Assembly: GCA_963809965.1 (NCBI GenBank)
Contig: CAWELU010000042.1
Coordinates: forward strand, 62,001 to 126,000
Direction of reading: 5' to 3'
Origin: CAIWHR01 sp963809965
GTDB taxonomy: Bacteria > Pseudomonadota > Gammaproteobacteria > Burkholderiales > Casimicrobiaceae
Length of the DNA: 64,000 nucleotides
The first letter of the stretch is position 1. The number at the start of each line of letters is the position of its first letter. Both the position numbers and the translations under genes were made by a program. The notes beneath the pieces are model-generated. The model saw only the letters and a list, made by a program, of their open reading frames with translations, did no database searches and was not told the origin of the DNA. This document shows positions 45,948-54,230 of this stretch, piece after piece.

Positions 45948-45961
45948 TTGATCTGGGTCAA
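45948..45961. promoter_or_regulatory. FNR/ANR-type box upstream of fnr
   Basis: TTGAT-CTGG-GTCAA matches TTGAT-N4-ATCAA at 9 of 10 positions. It is 31 bases upstream of the fnr ATG on the minus strand and 135 bases upstream of the plus-strand TauE/SafE-like gene, and could control either. Confidence 0.62.
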
Positions 45962-46096
45962 GCCTGACCAGTTTAGATCGAAATGGCCAAGGAGAACAGG
46001 ATATTCGGTCTTGACAGCGGCGGGGGGCGCGTTCTACTTCGCCCTGGCGAATGGCCGGTTCGCCGACGCGCGGCATTTTGCCGCAGGGGGGCCACA

Positions 46097-46831
46097 ATGG
46101 CCTTGTCGGCCCTGATCGGCGCCTGGCTTGCAGGAATCCTCGGCGGCGTGCACTGCATCGCGATGTGCGGCGGATTCCTTGCCGCGATCGCCGGCTCGGG
46201 GATGCCGGCTGCGGCACAGGGAAGACCGCTCCTGCGGGCAAGGGATCTCGCCCGACGCCAACTACCCTACAATCTGGGCCGTATCACGACCTACGTGCTC
46301 CTCGGTGCCGTGGCAGGAAGCGCCGGGGCGCTGGCATTGTCCTCCAGTGCTTCCTTGCTGCCTTTGCAGCGGGGGCTCTACGTTGTCGCCAACCTGTTCC
46401 TGCTCGGCCTCGCGATCGGCATCGCCGGTAGACGCGAAGGACACTCGTGGCTGCAGCGAGCCGGTTCGAGCGTGTTCGGCAAGGTGCTCCCGGCCGCGCG
46501 GCCGCTCCTCGTCGTGCGCTCCACTTCGGCGCGCTATGCGACCGGGATGATCTGGGGACTGGTTCCCTGCGCGTTGACCTACAGCGTGCTCCCGGTCGCC
46601 CTGTTTGCGGGCGGCCCGGTGCAGGGCGCCGCCGTGATGCTGGCGTTCGGGGTGGGCACGTTGCCGAATCTGGTCGTTGCCGGCGTGGCAGCAGCCCGGG
46701 CCAGGACCTGGCTTGAAGCGCGGCGGATCCGGCTGGCAGCTGCGGTGCTGCTCGCGTCGTTCGCGGCCATCGGGATCTGGCGCGCCCTGGTCGGGACACC
46801 GTCGCTGGCACAGGGTCCGTTCTGTTTTTGA
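46097..46831 (+). CDS. TauE/SafE-like (DsbD-type) membrane protein
   Basis: Protein of 244 residues with six or more membrane helices. The N-terminal GVHCIAMCGGFLAAI is the conserved HCxxMCGG motif of this group, which relates to DsbD/CcdA transmembrane domains and is common beside cbb3 clusters. The middle helix GMIWGLVPCALTYSVLPVAL mirrors it (duplicated fold with a second Cys). It may carry reducing equivalents or copper across the membrane for cytochrome maturation. ATG at 46097 is the first start consistent with the hydrophobic N-terminus. Confidence 0.75.
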   Translation: MALSALIGAWLAGILGGVHCIAMCGGFLAAIAGSGMPAAAQGRPLLRARDLARRQLPYNLGRITTYVLLGAVAGSAGALALSSSASLLPLQRGLYVVANLFLLGLAIGIAGRREGHSWLQRAGSSVFGKVLPAARPLLVVRSTSARYATGMIWGLVPCALTYSVLPVALFAGGPVQGAAVMLAFGVGTLPNLVVAGVAAARARTWLEARRIRLAAAVLLASFAAIGIWRALVGTPSLAQGPFCF

Positions 46832-46862
46832 GCCAATCGGCAATGCGCTCGACGGCCTGGCC

Positions 46863-48020
46863 ATGATTCCCGACCCACGTCTTTTTCCCGCTGCAGCCGC
46901 CGCGACATCGGAGGCGCGGACGCTCTATGCGTTGGCCGACGCATGCCTCGAGGCGCAAACGGCGCGAGAGGCGGATGCTCTCGGCCTGCAGATTCGCGCG
47001 GCGCTCGATTACCTCCTCCGAGGCGCCGGTGACGCCCTTGCAGCGACGTTTGCCGGCGCGCCGTCGGTCGCGGTCGCACGCCTGCTCTGGCGCACGCTCG
47101 ACGGCATATGGGACGACGCGACGCGTGAAGCAGGGGCCGGCGTCGCCGGCACGGTATTCGCGATCCCGCTCGTCATCGTTGTCGGGAGCGAAGGAGCGAC
47201 GGGCGAGGACACGGTCATCCCGGGCGTGCTCGCGGATTCCGCCGCGCTGGCGGCGATTCTGATGGCGCACGGAAGCCTGTCCGGCAATCGGAGCATCGCA
47301 CTCGCGAATGTGCTTGTAGGCGCCGACGCGATCGACATCACTCGGCTTTCCCGTCTCGCCGAGTGGCAGCGCTTGCCCGCGATGAGCGTCGGTCCGGCGT
47401 TGCGCGAGCGCGACCTTGCGCCGGCGCCGCTTGCGATCCGCGCCCGCGGCGAGGGCGTGCATTTGCGCTTTCTCGTCGGCACCGCGATCGCCAGACCGGG
47501 CCTCGATCTTCTGGCCGACGCCACGGTCGGAACGTGGGGCCAGGACTTGACGCGGGAACTGGCCCGGCAGTTGGGCACGAGCCAGCTTTCGGTGTTGGCG
47601 TTGCCGCGCGCGCCGCAAAATCCGTTGCGTGCGCTTCGGCAGGGTCGCGCCGCGCAGCGTGAGGTATCGGCCCAGGTGTTCGCAAGCAATGCAATTCGCA
47701 ACCTTCGCTCCCGTGTCGGCGAGCCCACCGCGGTGTTGAGTGCGCATCGCGCGGCGGATGCGCCTGGAGGCGGCGAGCTTCGCCTGTCGCTGTCCTCGCC
47801 GCTCGAGCCGCGGGACGCCGAGGGTTTCCGTTGTCCGCTTTTTGAGCTCGATCGCGTGGGCGACGTCGCGACGATGTTGCTCGACCTGTTGCGGGACTGC
47901 CGGGTCACCGACGTTCGCCTGCTGCGAGGGGTCTACCCGGACCGCGCTCCCGAAACCGGATTGCCGCTGCTGTTCAAGCCCGACACGATTCCCGATGGCG
48001 ACGTTGGCGTCGTACACTGA
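46863..48020 (+). CDS. Uncharacterised soluble protein, 385 residues
   Basis: Begins MIPDPRLFPAAAAATSEAR; no signal peptide or membrane helix. Helical N-terminal region (ALADACLEAQTAREADALG), then alternating strand/helix blocks (FAIPLVIVVGSEGATGEDTVIPGVLADSAAL, VHLRFLVGTAIARPGLDLL, SQLSVLALPRAP) and an acidic middle. I do not recognise the family. It lies between the TauE/SafE-like gene and an exported double thioredoxin, all in one direction with short gaps, suggesting a shared operon and perhaps a thiol or cytochrome-maturation role. Confidence 0.6.
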   Translation: MIPDPRLFPAAAAATSEARTLYALADACLEAQTAREADALGLQIRAALDYLLRGAGDALAATFAGAPSVAVARLLWRTLDGIWDDATREAGAGVAGTVFAIPLVIVVGSEGATGEDTVIPGVLADSAALAAILMAHGSLSGNRSIALANVLVGADAIDITRLSRLAEWQRLPAMSVGPALRERDLAPAPLAIRARGEGVHLRFLVGTAIARPGLDLLADATVGTWGQDLTRELARQLGTSQLSVLALPRAPQNPLRALRQGRAAQREVSAQVFASNAIRNLRSRVGEPTAVLSAHRAADAPGGGELRLSLSSPLEPRDAEGFRCPLFELDRVGDVATMLLDLLRDCRVTDVRLLRGVYPDRAPETGLPLLFKPDTIPDGDVGVVH

Positions 48021-48040
48021 TCGGAACCTGCCGCCGTACG

Positions 48041-49060
48041 ATGAAAGTATCGATGCGTCATTTGCTTGCCGCCGTCTTCCTGTCGACGCTTGTCGCCGGC
48101 GGCACCGGCGCGCAGGTGCGTGTGCCGCAACCCATCGAGATTCCGCGCTGGTTCACCGAGTCATTCCTCGACATTGGCGAGGACATACGGGACGCCGCGC
48201 GCGATGGCCGGCGGTTGATGCTCTACTTCGGCCAGGACGGGTGTCCCTATTGCCGGAAGTTGATGCTCATCAATTTCTCGCAGCGCAGCATCGTGGAAAA
48301 GACGCGGCGCCATTTCGTTGCGATAGCGCTCGACATCTGGGGCGCCCGCGAGGTGACCTGGCTCGACGGACGTGTGCTGCCCGAAAAGGAATTCGCCCGA
48401 CTGTTGGACGTGCAGTTCACGCCGACGCTGGTCTTCTTCGACGAGCAGGGTGCGGTGGTGGCGAGGCTCAATGGGTATTACCCGCCGCATCTGTTCGAGG
48501 CGGTGCTCGATTACGCCGCGGGTGAGGCCGCGCGGGGTGAAACGCTTGCCGCGTACCTGAAGCGGGCGGCACGGGCGCCGGCCAGCGCCCGCTTGCACGA
48601 GGAGGCCTTTTTCGTGAAGCCGCCATACGACCTTGCGCGGAAGCTTGGCGGCAAGCCGATCGCGGTCGTGTTCGAAACAACGGGCTGCGCGGCCTGTGAC
48701 GAGCTGCACAGAGAAGGATTCAAGCGTGCAGGCGTTCGTTCGCTATTGGCACAGTTCGACGTCGCGCGTTTCGCGCTCGGCGCACCTACCGAGCTCACCA
48801 CGCCGGATGGCCGGACGACGACCGCCAACGCCTGGGCAACCGAGCTCGGCGTGGCATATACCCCCACCGTTATCTTCTTCGACGATCGTGGCACGGAAGT
48901 GTTCCGGATCGATGCGTACCTGCGGCCCTTCCACCTCGCGTCGTCGCTCGACTATGTGGCGAGCGGCGCGTATCGGAACGAGCCGTCGTTCCAGCGCTTC
49001 ATCCAGGGACGCGCGGAACGGCTGCGAGAGCGTGGAGATAAGGTGGAGCTGTGGCGATAG
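48041..49060 (+). CDS. Exported protein with two thioredoxin-like domains
   Basis: Protein of 339 residues: signal peptide (LLAAVFLSTLVAGGTGAQ), then domain one with CPYC at residues 68-71 (LMLYFGQDGCPYCRKLMLIN) and FTPTLVFFDEQG, and domain two with CAAC at 216-219 (VFETTGCAACDELHREG) and YTPTVIFFDDRG. Each domain carries the cis-Pro after TPT. The redox Cys pairs suggest a periplasmic thiol reductase of the SoxW/DsbC-like kind, possibly for cytochrome c or oxidase maturation. It overlaps the start of the MeaB-like gene by 10 bases. Confidence 0.75.
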   Translation: MKVSMRHLLAAVFLSTLVAGGTGAQVRVPQPIEIPRWFTESFLDIGEDIRDAARDGRRLMLYFGQDGCPYCRKLMLINFSQRSIVEKTRRHFVAIALDIWGAREVTWLDGRVLPEKEFARLLDVQFTPTLVFFDEQGAVVARLNGYYPPHLFEAVLDYAAGEAARGETLAAYLKRAARAPASARLHEEAFFVKPPYDLARKLGGKPIAVVFETTGCAACDELHREGFKRAGVRSLLAQFDVARFALGAPTELTTPDGRTTTANAWATELGVAYTPTVIFFDDRGTEVFRIDAYLRPFHLASSLDYVASGAYRNEPSFQRFIQGRAERLRERGDKVELWR

Positions 49061-50028
49061 CGCGCGTCCCGTCGCTGGATCTCGTTCCCGGCGTGCTCGC
49101 CGGCGACGTGCGTGCAATCGCCCGGTTGCTGACGCGGGCGGAGGCCGGCGCGGACGAATGTCGCGCCGCGCTGGAAGCCGTATTCCGCCATGCGGGCCGG
49201 GCTCATGTCGTCGGCATCACCGGTGTTCCGGGGAGCGGCAAGTCGACACTGATTGCGAAGCTCACCGCCGCAATTCGCAGATCGGGGCGCAAGGTTGGCA
49301 TCATCGCGATCGATCCGTCGAGTCCGTTTACCGGCGGTGCCATACTCGGTGACCGGGTCCGGATGGGCGAAGTGGCGGGGGATCCGGGTGTGTACGTGCG
49401 CAGCATGGCGACCCGCGGCGCACTGGGCGGCCTCGCTCGTGGCGTGCTGGAGGCTGTCGACGTGCTCGATGCCGCGGGGTACGCGATGGTGCTCATCGAA
49501 ACCGTAGGCGTGGGGCAGGACGAGGTGGACGTTGCTCGCGCCGCGCACACGACGGTCGTCGTCTCCGCGCCGGGACTGGGCGACGACATCCAGGCGATCA
49601 AGGCCGGCATCCTCGAGATTGCCGATGTGCACGTTGTCAGCAAGTGCGACCGCCCTGACGCGCAAAAGGCGATTCTCGATCTCGAGAACCTGCTGGCCCT
49701 GGGACTTGCACTTCCACGCGGTGGTTCCTGGCGCGTTCCGGTCGTCCCCACGTCGGCCGCGCGCGGAGAGGGTGCGGACGAGCTGCTGACGGTCATCGAT
49801 GCCCATCGCACCGCACTCGTCGCCAGCGGCGAGATAGTAGCGCGGCGAAGCGAGATCAACGAGCGGCGGCTCCTCAAGGCCGGCGAGGAGATCCTGCGCG
49901 AGCAGTTCCTGCGCCATCGCGCGGGCCAGGTATCGCAACTGCTCGCGCAACTGAATGAACGCACGCTGTCCCCGCACGCGGGCGCGCTGCGCCTGCTCGC
50001 GGCAATCCGCATCGGAGGCGGGGCATGA
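49051..50028 (+). CDS. MeaB/ArgK-family G3E GTPase
   Basis: P-loop GTPase of 325 residues: Walker A GVPGSGKSTLIAKL near residue 56, IAIDPSSPFTGGAILGDRVRM, VYVRSMATRGALGGLA, LIETVGVGQDEVDVA (Walker B) and VVSKCDRPD (base recognition). It protects and reloads adenosylcobalamin mutases such as methylmalonyl-CoA mutase. No mutase gene is adjacent here, which is unusual for the family. GTG start at 49051 overlaps the preceding gene. Confidence 0.85.
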   Translation: MAIARVPSLDLVPGVLAGDVRAIARLLTRAEAGADECRAALEAVFRHAGRAHVVGITGVPGSGKSTLIAKLTAAIRRSGRKVGIIAIDPSSPFTGGAILGDRVRMGEVAGDPGVYVRSMATRGALGGLARGVLEAVDVLDAAGYAMVLIETVGVGQDEVDVARAAHTTVVVSAPGLGDDIQAIKAGILEIADVHVVSKCDRPDAQKAILDLENLLALGLALPRGGSWRVPVVPTSAARGEGADELLTVIDAHRTALVASGEIVARRSEINERRLLKAGEEILREQFLRHRAGQVSQLLAQLNERTLSPHAGALRLLAAIRIGGGA

Positions 50029-50047
50029 CATTTGGCCGACGCTCGAC

Positions 50048-51184
50048 ATGCAACTTCCCTACCTCGATTTCCTGCCGGCGTTGACCGCACCCTTCGTATT
50101 GGCGCCGAACGCGGCCGTCGTTGGCCGCACGGTCGCCGGGGCGGGTCTGACGATGCGCGAGTTTGCAACGGCACGCGCTGACGGCGAGTGGATTCGAATC
50201 GGCGCAGATGCATACTTCGCAGAGCGCGCGACCGTGCACATTGCGGACAGCCTGCTGGGCGCGACGGTCGGCCACCAGGTGACGGTCGGGCGCTACGCGC
50301 TGGTCCACGCGTGTACGGTCGAGGACCGGGTCGTCGTCGGGGATGCGGCAGTCGTGATGGACGGAGCGCACGTCGGCGCGGGCGCGTTGATCAGCGCCGG
50401 TAGCCTGGTTCCGCCCCGCAAGCGGCTCGCCGGGGGTTGGCTTTACGAAGGCAATCCGGCGACGCCCTCCCGCGAGATCGACGCGGTCGAGCTTGCTGCT
50501 GCCGCCGCCGCAATTCGCGCAGGTTCGAAGTCCCAGCTCACCACATCGTCGGATCTGCCGCCGTTCGACGTGGAGTCGCACACGAGCGCGCATTATTGGG
50601 GCACCCTTGGCGCTGCGCGCCGTCCCTCCGAGAGGGAGCAATTCGCGCTTGGGGCGGCCCCGCGCGCTCATGCGAGCCACGGTCAGGCGCCCCGAATCGC
50701 TCGCGCGTACATCGCCCCCACTGCATTACTCGCCGGTAACGTGAGCGTGGCGGACGATGCGAGCGTCTTCTTCGGGTGCGTCGTAACATCCGACGGCGCT
50801 CGCGTTGCGATCGGACGGCGCACCAACGTGCAGGACAATTCGTTGCTCGTCACCACCGCGCGGCGCGGCGACATCGTCATCGGCGCGCGCGTGACGATCG
50901 GTCACAACGTCCGGATGGGTGCTGCCGTGATCGAGGACGACGCGCTGATCGGCATGGGAAGCGAGCTCGCCGATGGGGTCGTCGTCGAGGCAGGTGGCTG
51001 CATCGGCGCGCGGGCGTGGGTCGAAGCCGGCACGGTCGTCAAGGCGGGCTGGATCTGGGCGGGGCGTCCGGCGCGTGCGTTCCGCCGGGTCAAGCCCGAG
51101 GAGCGCGAGTGGTTCGCGCAAGGCGCTGCTGTCTATGTCCGTTACGCCGACGCGTATCGGGCGGGCGCCATGCGGCCGGTATAA
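50048..51184 (+). CDS. Tandem left-handed beta-helix (gamma-carbonic-anhydrase-like) protein
   Basis: Protein of 378 residues with two LbH domains of the YrdA/gamma-carbonic-anhydrase type. Domain one: FAERATVHIADSLLGATVGHQVTVGRYALVHAC then PPRKRLAGGWLYEGNPA. Domain two: YIAPTALLAGNVSVADDASVFFGCVV, RRTNVQDNSLLV, GARVTIGHNVRMGAAVIEDDALIGMG, ending WAGRPARAFRRVKPEE. Zinc-type His residues are recognisable mainly in domain two (VTIGHNVRM). Single-domain proteins of about 180 residues are usual, so this is a fusion or duplication. Acyltransferase or carbonic anhydrase activity is possible. Confidence 0.7.
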   Translation: MQLPYLDFLPALTAPFVLAPNAAVVGRTVAGAGLTMREFATARADGEWIRIGADAYFAERATVHIADSLLGATVGHQVTVGRYALVHACTVEDRVVVGDAAVVMDGAHVGAGALISAGSLVPPRKRLAGGWLYEGNPATPSREIDAVELAAAAAAIRAGSKSQLTTSSDLPPFDVESHTSAHYWGTLGAARRPSEREQFALGAAPRAHASHGQAPRIARAYIAPTALLAGNVSVADDASVFFGCVVTSDGARVAIGRRTNVQDNSLLVTTARRGDIVIGARVTIGHNVRMGAAVIEDDALIGMGSELADGVVVEAGGCIGARAWVEAGTVVKAGWIWAGRPARAFRRVKPEEREWFAQGAAVYVRYADAYRAGAMRPV

Positions 51185-51218
51185 TCGGCGCTCCCTTGCG
51201 CACCCAGGCCACCCCACG

Positions 51219-51767
51219 ATGAACCTCGACCGCGTACCCGCCGGTAAGGACGTTCCGAACGACTGCAACGTAATCATCGAGATCCCGATGCGCGCCGATC
51301 CGATCAAGTACGAGGTCGACAAGGAAACGGGCGCGGTGTTCGTCGATCGTTTCATGTCGACGGCAATGCATTACCCGTGCAACTACGGGTACATCCCGAA
51401 TACGCTTTCCGACGATGGCGACCCCTGCGACGTTCTCGTCCTGTCCCCGGTGCCGCTGATCACGGGCGTCGTGGTTCGCTGCCGTCCCGTCGGGATGCTG
51501 AAGCTCGACGACGAGGCCGGTGGCGACGCGAAGATACTCGCGGTTCCGATCGACAAGCTCTCGTCGCTGTATCGCGCCGTGCAGTCCCCCCGCGACCTGC
51601 CCGAGATCCAGACCCAGCAGATCGCGCACTTCTTCGAGCACTACAAGGATCTCGAACCGGGGAAATGGGTTCGCGTCGGCAGCTGGGTCGGCGCCGAGGA
51701 CGCAAAGAAGGAAATCGTCGACGCGATCGTGCGCTTCCGGGCCGCGATTCCCCAGCAACAATCCTGA
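51219..51767 (+). CDS. ppa: Inorganic pyrophosphatase (family I)
   Basis: Soluble enzyme of 182 residues that hydrolyses pyrophosphate. The metal-binding signature is DDGDPCDVLVLSP, with further active-site segments YEVDKETGAVFVDRFM, HYPCNYGYIPNT and FFEHYKDLEPGKWVRVG. ATG at 51219; no lesions. Confidence 0.95.
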   Translation: MNLDRVPAGKDVPNDCNVIIEIPMRADPIKYEVDKETGAVFVDRFMSTAMHYPCNYGYIPNTLSDDGDPCDVLVLSPVPLITGVVVRCRPVGMLKLDDEAGGDAKILAVPIDKLSSLYRAVQSPRDLPEIQTQQIAHFFEHYKDLEPGKWVRVGSWVGAEDAKKEIVDAIVRFRAAIPQQQS

Positions 51768-51859
51768 CCGTCGGCGCAGCGCCGCCGCCGGTCCCAGCTG
51801 CGGCCAGCGCCGGGGCGGGACGCCCGCGCGCCGCTGGCCCGTCCTTCGAAGCGCCTGCG

Positions 51860-52744
51860 ATGACCGACACCGCCCACGCGCGCCGCCAGCTGGTGTTTCC
51901 GGGGTTGTTCGTGCTGCTCTGGAGTACCGGCTTCATTGCGGCAAAGTACGGGTTGCCCTTTGCGCCGCCGCTGACGTTTCTGCTCTACCGCTTCGCACTC
52001 GTCGCGTTCCTTATGGCTATTGTCGCCATTGCGACGCGTGCGGCATGGCCGCACACGCTGGCCCAGGCCGGGCACGTCGCCGTCTCGGCGTGGCTCGTCC
52101 ACGGCGCGTACCTCGGAGGCGTGTTTGTCGCGCTCGCTAGCGGAATGGCCGCAGGCACCGCCGCGATGCTGGTCGGCCTGCAGCCGATCGTCACGGTTGC
52201 CATCGCGCGCGGCTGGCTGGCGGAGCGAGTCGTTCCCCGGCAATGGCTGGGTCTCGTATTCGGGCTCGGCGGTGTCTACCTCGTGGTCCGGCACAAGGTG
52301 GACATGACCACGAGCCTGGTCGGACTCGTCGCCATTGCCGTGGCGCTCGCAGGCATCAGCGTCGGCACGCTCTATCAGAAGCGCTACTGCGCGCACGTCG
52401 ACCTGCGCAGCGGCGCAGTGATTCAGTTCGGAGCGTGCGCGCTCGTCTACCTGCCGCTCGCGCTGGCATTTGAGGACACCCCGGTCCGGTGGACACCCGA
52501 GTTCGCCTTCGCGCTCGGGTGGTCCGTGATCGTGCTGTCGGTGGGAGCGATCAGCTTGCTTTATTGGCTGCTGCGCCACGGGGCTGCCGCCAATGTCGCC
52601 CGGCTGTTCTTCCTCGTGCCCGCTGTCACCGCCGTCATGGCCTGGCTTGCATTCGGCGAGACGCTGGACGTGCTGGCGCTGGCCGGCATGGTGCTGATCG
52701 CGGTCGGTGTTGCGCTGGCGCGTGCCGAACGCGTTGCCGCTTGA
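51860..52744 (+). CDS. EamA/DMT-superfamily transporter
   Basis: Membrane protein of 294 residues with ten predicted helices arranged as two EamA repeats: LFVLLWSTGFIAAKYGLPFAPP at the start and, in the second half, VIVLSVGAISLLYWLLRHGAA followed by LFFLVPAVTAVMAWLAFGETL. Drug/metabolite-type exporters or importers; substrate unknown. ATG at 51860. The stop is 4 bases from the convergent RDD gene stop. Confidence 0.85.
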   Translation: MTDTAHARRQLVFPGLFVLLWSTGFIAAKYGLPFAPPLTFLLYRFALVAFLMAIVAIATRAAWPHTLAQAGHVAVSAWLVHGAYLGGVFVALASGMAAGTAAMLVGLQPIVTVAIARGWLAERVVPRQWLGLVFGLGGVYLVVRHKVDMTTSLVGLVAIAVALAGISVGTLYQKRYCAHVDLRSGAVIQFGACALVYLPLALAFEDTPVRWTPEFAFALGWSVIVLSVGAISLLYWLLRHGAAANVARLFFLVPAVTAVMAWLAFGETLDVLALAGMVLIAVGVALARAERVAA

Positions 52745-52748
52745 GGAC

Positions 52749-53297
52749 TCAGTGATCGGTCGCGCGGGCAATGCGCGTTCCCGCGATCCGATCATGCAGG
52801 AACTGCCGTTCGGGGTCGGCGAGCGCCCACAGGAAATTCAGCGCGACGAGCCACGTCGCGTACGCCCCGAGGCCCATGGGCTGGAGGGCGGCATAGGCGG
52901 CGAGACCCGCGGCCGGGCCGATCCATCCGGTGAGGTAGCGTATGAGCGCCGTCTTGGCGTCGATCGGGCGCCCGTCTCGTCGTTCGAGCCGTAGCCCCCA
53001 GGTCTTCATCGGCAGGGTACGACGCCCGCCACTCCACGACCATGTGAAGTACAAACCCGCGGCGGCAATAACGAGGCACGCCGCAAGAAGGCGCGCCGGT
53101 GCGTCGGGGATCGCGGGACGCGGGATGCGGCCGGGTGGCGGACCCGCCAACGGAACCGTCAGAAAGCCGACCATGAGGATCAACGCCGCAAGCAGCAACG
53201 CCTCGTAGCCGAGGGCGCACAAGCGCCGCGGAAGGGACGCAGTCGGACGTCGGCTCGATGCGTCGACCGGTGCCGTGCCATCGGCGCGGTCGCTCAA
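52749..53297 (-). CDS. RDD-family membrane protein
   Basis: Protein of 182 residues with three to four membrane segments. The N-terminal RRLCALGYEALLLAALILM is an RDD-type first helix (with Glu in place of the usual Asp), and KTWGLRLERRDGRPID matches the family's conserved mid-region. RDD proteins are putative transporters or membrane partners of neighbouring genes. It ends the minus-strand sigma/DUF3619/DUF3106 run, separated from DUF3106 by only 7 bases. Confidence 0.75.
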   Translation of the reverse strand: MSDRADGTAPVDASSRRPTASLPRRLCALGYEALLLAALILMVGFLTVPLAGPPPGRIPRPAIPDAPARLLAACLVIAAAGLYFTWSWSGGRRTLPMKTWGLRLERRDGRPIDAKTALIRYLTGWIGPAAGLAAYAALQPMGLGAYATWLVALNFLWALADPERQFLHDRIAGTRIARATDH

Positions 53298-53304
53298 GCG
53301 CCGC

Positions 53305-53811
53305 TCACTTCGATGGCGGTGCGCTCGGAGGAGGAGGGTTGCCCGGTGGGACGGGCGAGGGCGGCGGCAGCGCCGGCCCGGGGCGGGCGCCGCGTGCGGA
53401 TCGCGGCGGTCCCGGTGGCGGCTGCGTGGCTAGTTCCTGCCTCGCCTCCGGCGGAAGGCTCTGGTATTGCTCCCAACGCTCGCGCACTTCCTGCTTTTTC
53501 TCCGGCGGAAGCGACCTCAACGCGCGGTACTGCTCACGGGCCGCCTGCCGTTGCTCCGGCGAAAGCCGTGCCCAGCTCTGCATCTGCTGCTGAACGCGCT
53601 CCTGCTGGTCGGGGGCCATCTTCGGGTAGCGTTGCGCGATGCCGCGCCATTTCTGCTTGCGGCCGGCGTCAAGTTTGTCCCAGTCCGGGGCCAGCGGCGA
53701 CAGGATCTGCTGCTCGGACGGTGAGAGATCCTTCCAGGCCGGCGAGCCGATGCCGAGGGGCTGGGCGAGCGCGCTTGTGGCCGCACTGGCCGCGAGCGCA
53801 AGCGCCAGCAT
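53305..53811 (-). CDS. DUF3106 exported protein
   Basis: Protein of 168 residues: signal peptide (ALALAASAATSALA), then helical repeats of the LSPEQRQAAREQYRAL type (ALPxxKQxWxxxxxRYPxMxPxQ blocks recur) and a long proline-rich tail. The repeated P-x-Q-R/K pattern defines DUF3106. Likely a periplasmic partner of the membrane protein encoded upstream. ATG at 53811 precedes the signal peptide. Confidence 0.72.
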   Translation of the reverse strand: MLALALAASAATSALAQPLGIGSPAWKDLSPSEQQILSPLAPDWDKLDAGRKQKWRGIAQRYPKMAPDQQERVQQQMQSWARLSPEQRQAAREQYRALRSLPPEKKQEVRERWEQYQSLPPEARQELATQPPPGPPRSARGARPGPALPPPSPVPPGNPPPPSAPPSK

Positions 53812-53822
53812 GAATGTGCGGA

Positions 53823-54230
53823 TCAGTCGTCGCTGACGAGCGTGAGCCAATTCTGGAATCCCCGATCCAGGTAGGCGTCGATTGGCAGATCGGACGACAG
53901 GAGCTCCGCGTCCGTTTCCTCGATATCGGTCATTTGCTGGTAGGCGTCCCACTGCAGAAAGCCGAATCCGGCGGCGACGATGATTGCGATGCCCAGCCAG
54001 AGTCGACCGCTGGCCCAAAAGCCGCGACCACCCCCCACCGTGCCCGATCCTCCGCCGCCGGCGGCACCCGCGAGCTCGAGCTCGGTCGCGCGCTTCGGCT
54101 CGGACAAACGTGCCAATGCCTCCTGCCGTGCGAGCTGGAGACGGTAGGTCGTCCCGGCTTTGAGCTCCGCGGTGGCCGCGTCAAGATAAGTGACTATTTT
54201 CTTGGGCAAATCCTTGTCGTCCGTGCTCAT
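53823..54230 (-). CDS. DUF3619 single-pass membrane protein, possible anti-sigma factor
   Basis: Protein of 135 residues: cytoplasmic N-terminus of 75 residues (MSTDDKDLPKKIVTYLDAAT, YRLQLARQEALARLSEPK), a Gly-rich linker, one helix at 76-94 (RLWLGIAIIVAAGFGFLQW) and an acidic C-terminal part of about 40 residues. Membrane topology and overlap with the sigma-factor stop (ATGA at 54230-54227) are the pattern of an anti-sigma factor, but no zinc-type anti-sigma motif is visible. Function inferred from context only. Confidence 0.7.
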   Translation of the reverse strand: MSTDDKDLPKKIVTYLDAATAELKAGTTYRLQLARQEALARLSEPKRATELELAGAAGGGGSGTVGGGRGFWASGRLWLGIAIIVAAGFGFLQWDAYQQMTDIEETDAELLSSDLPIDAYLDRGFQNWLTLVSDD

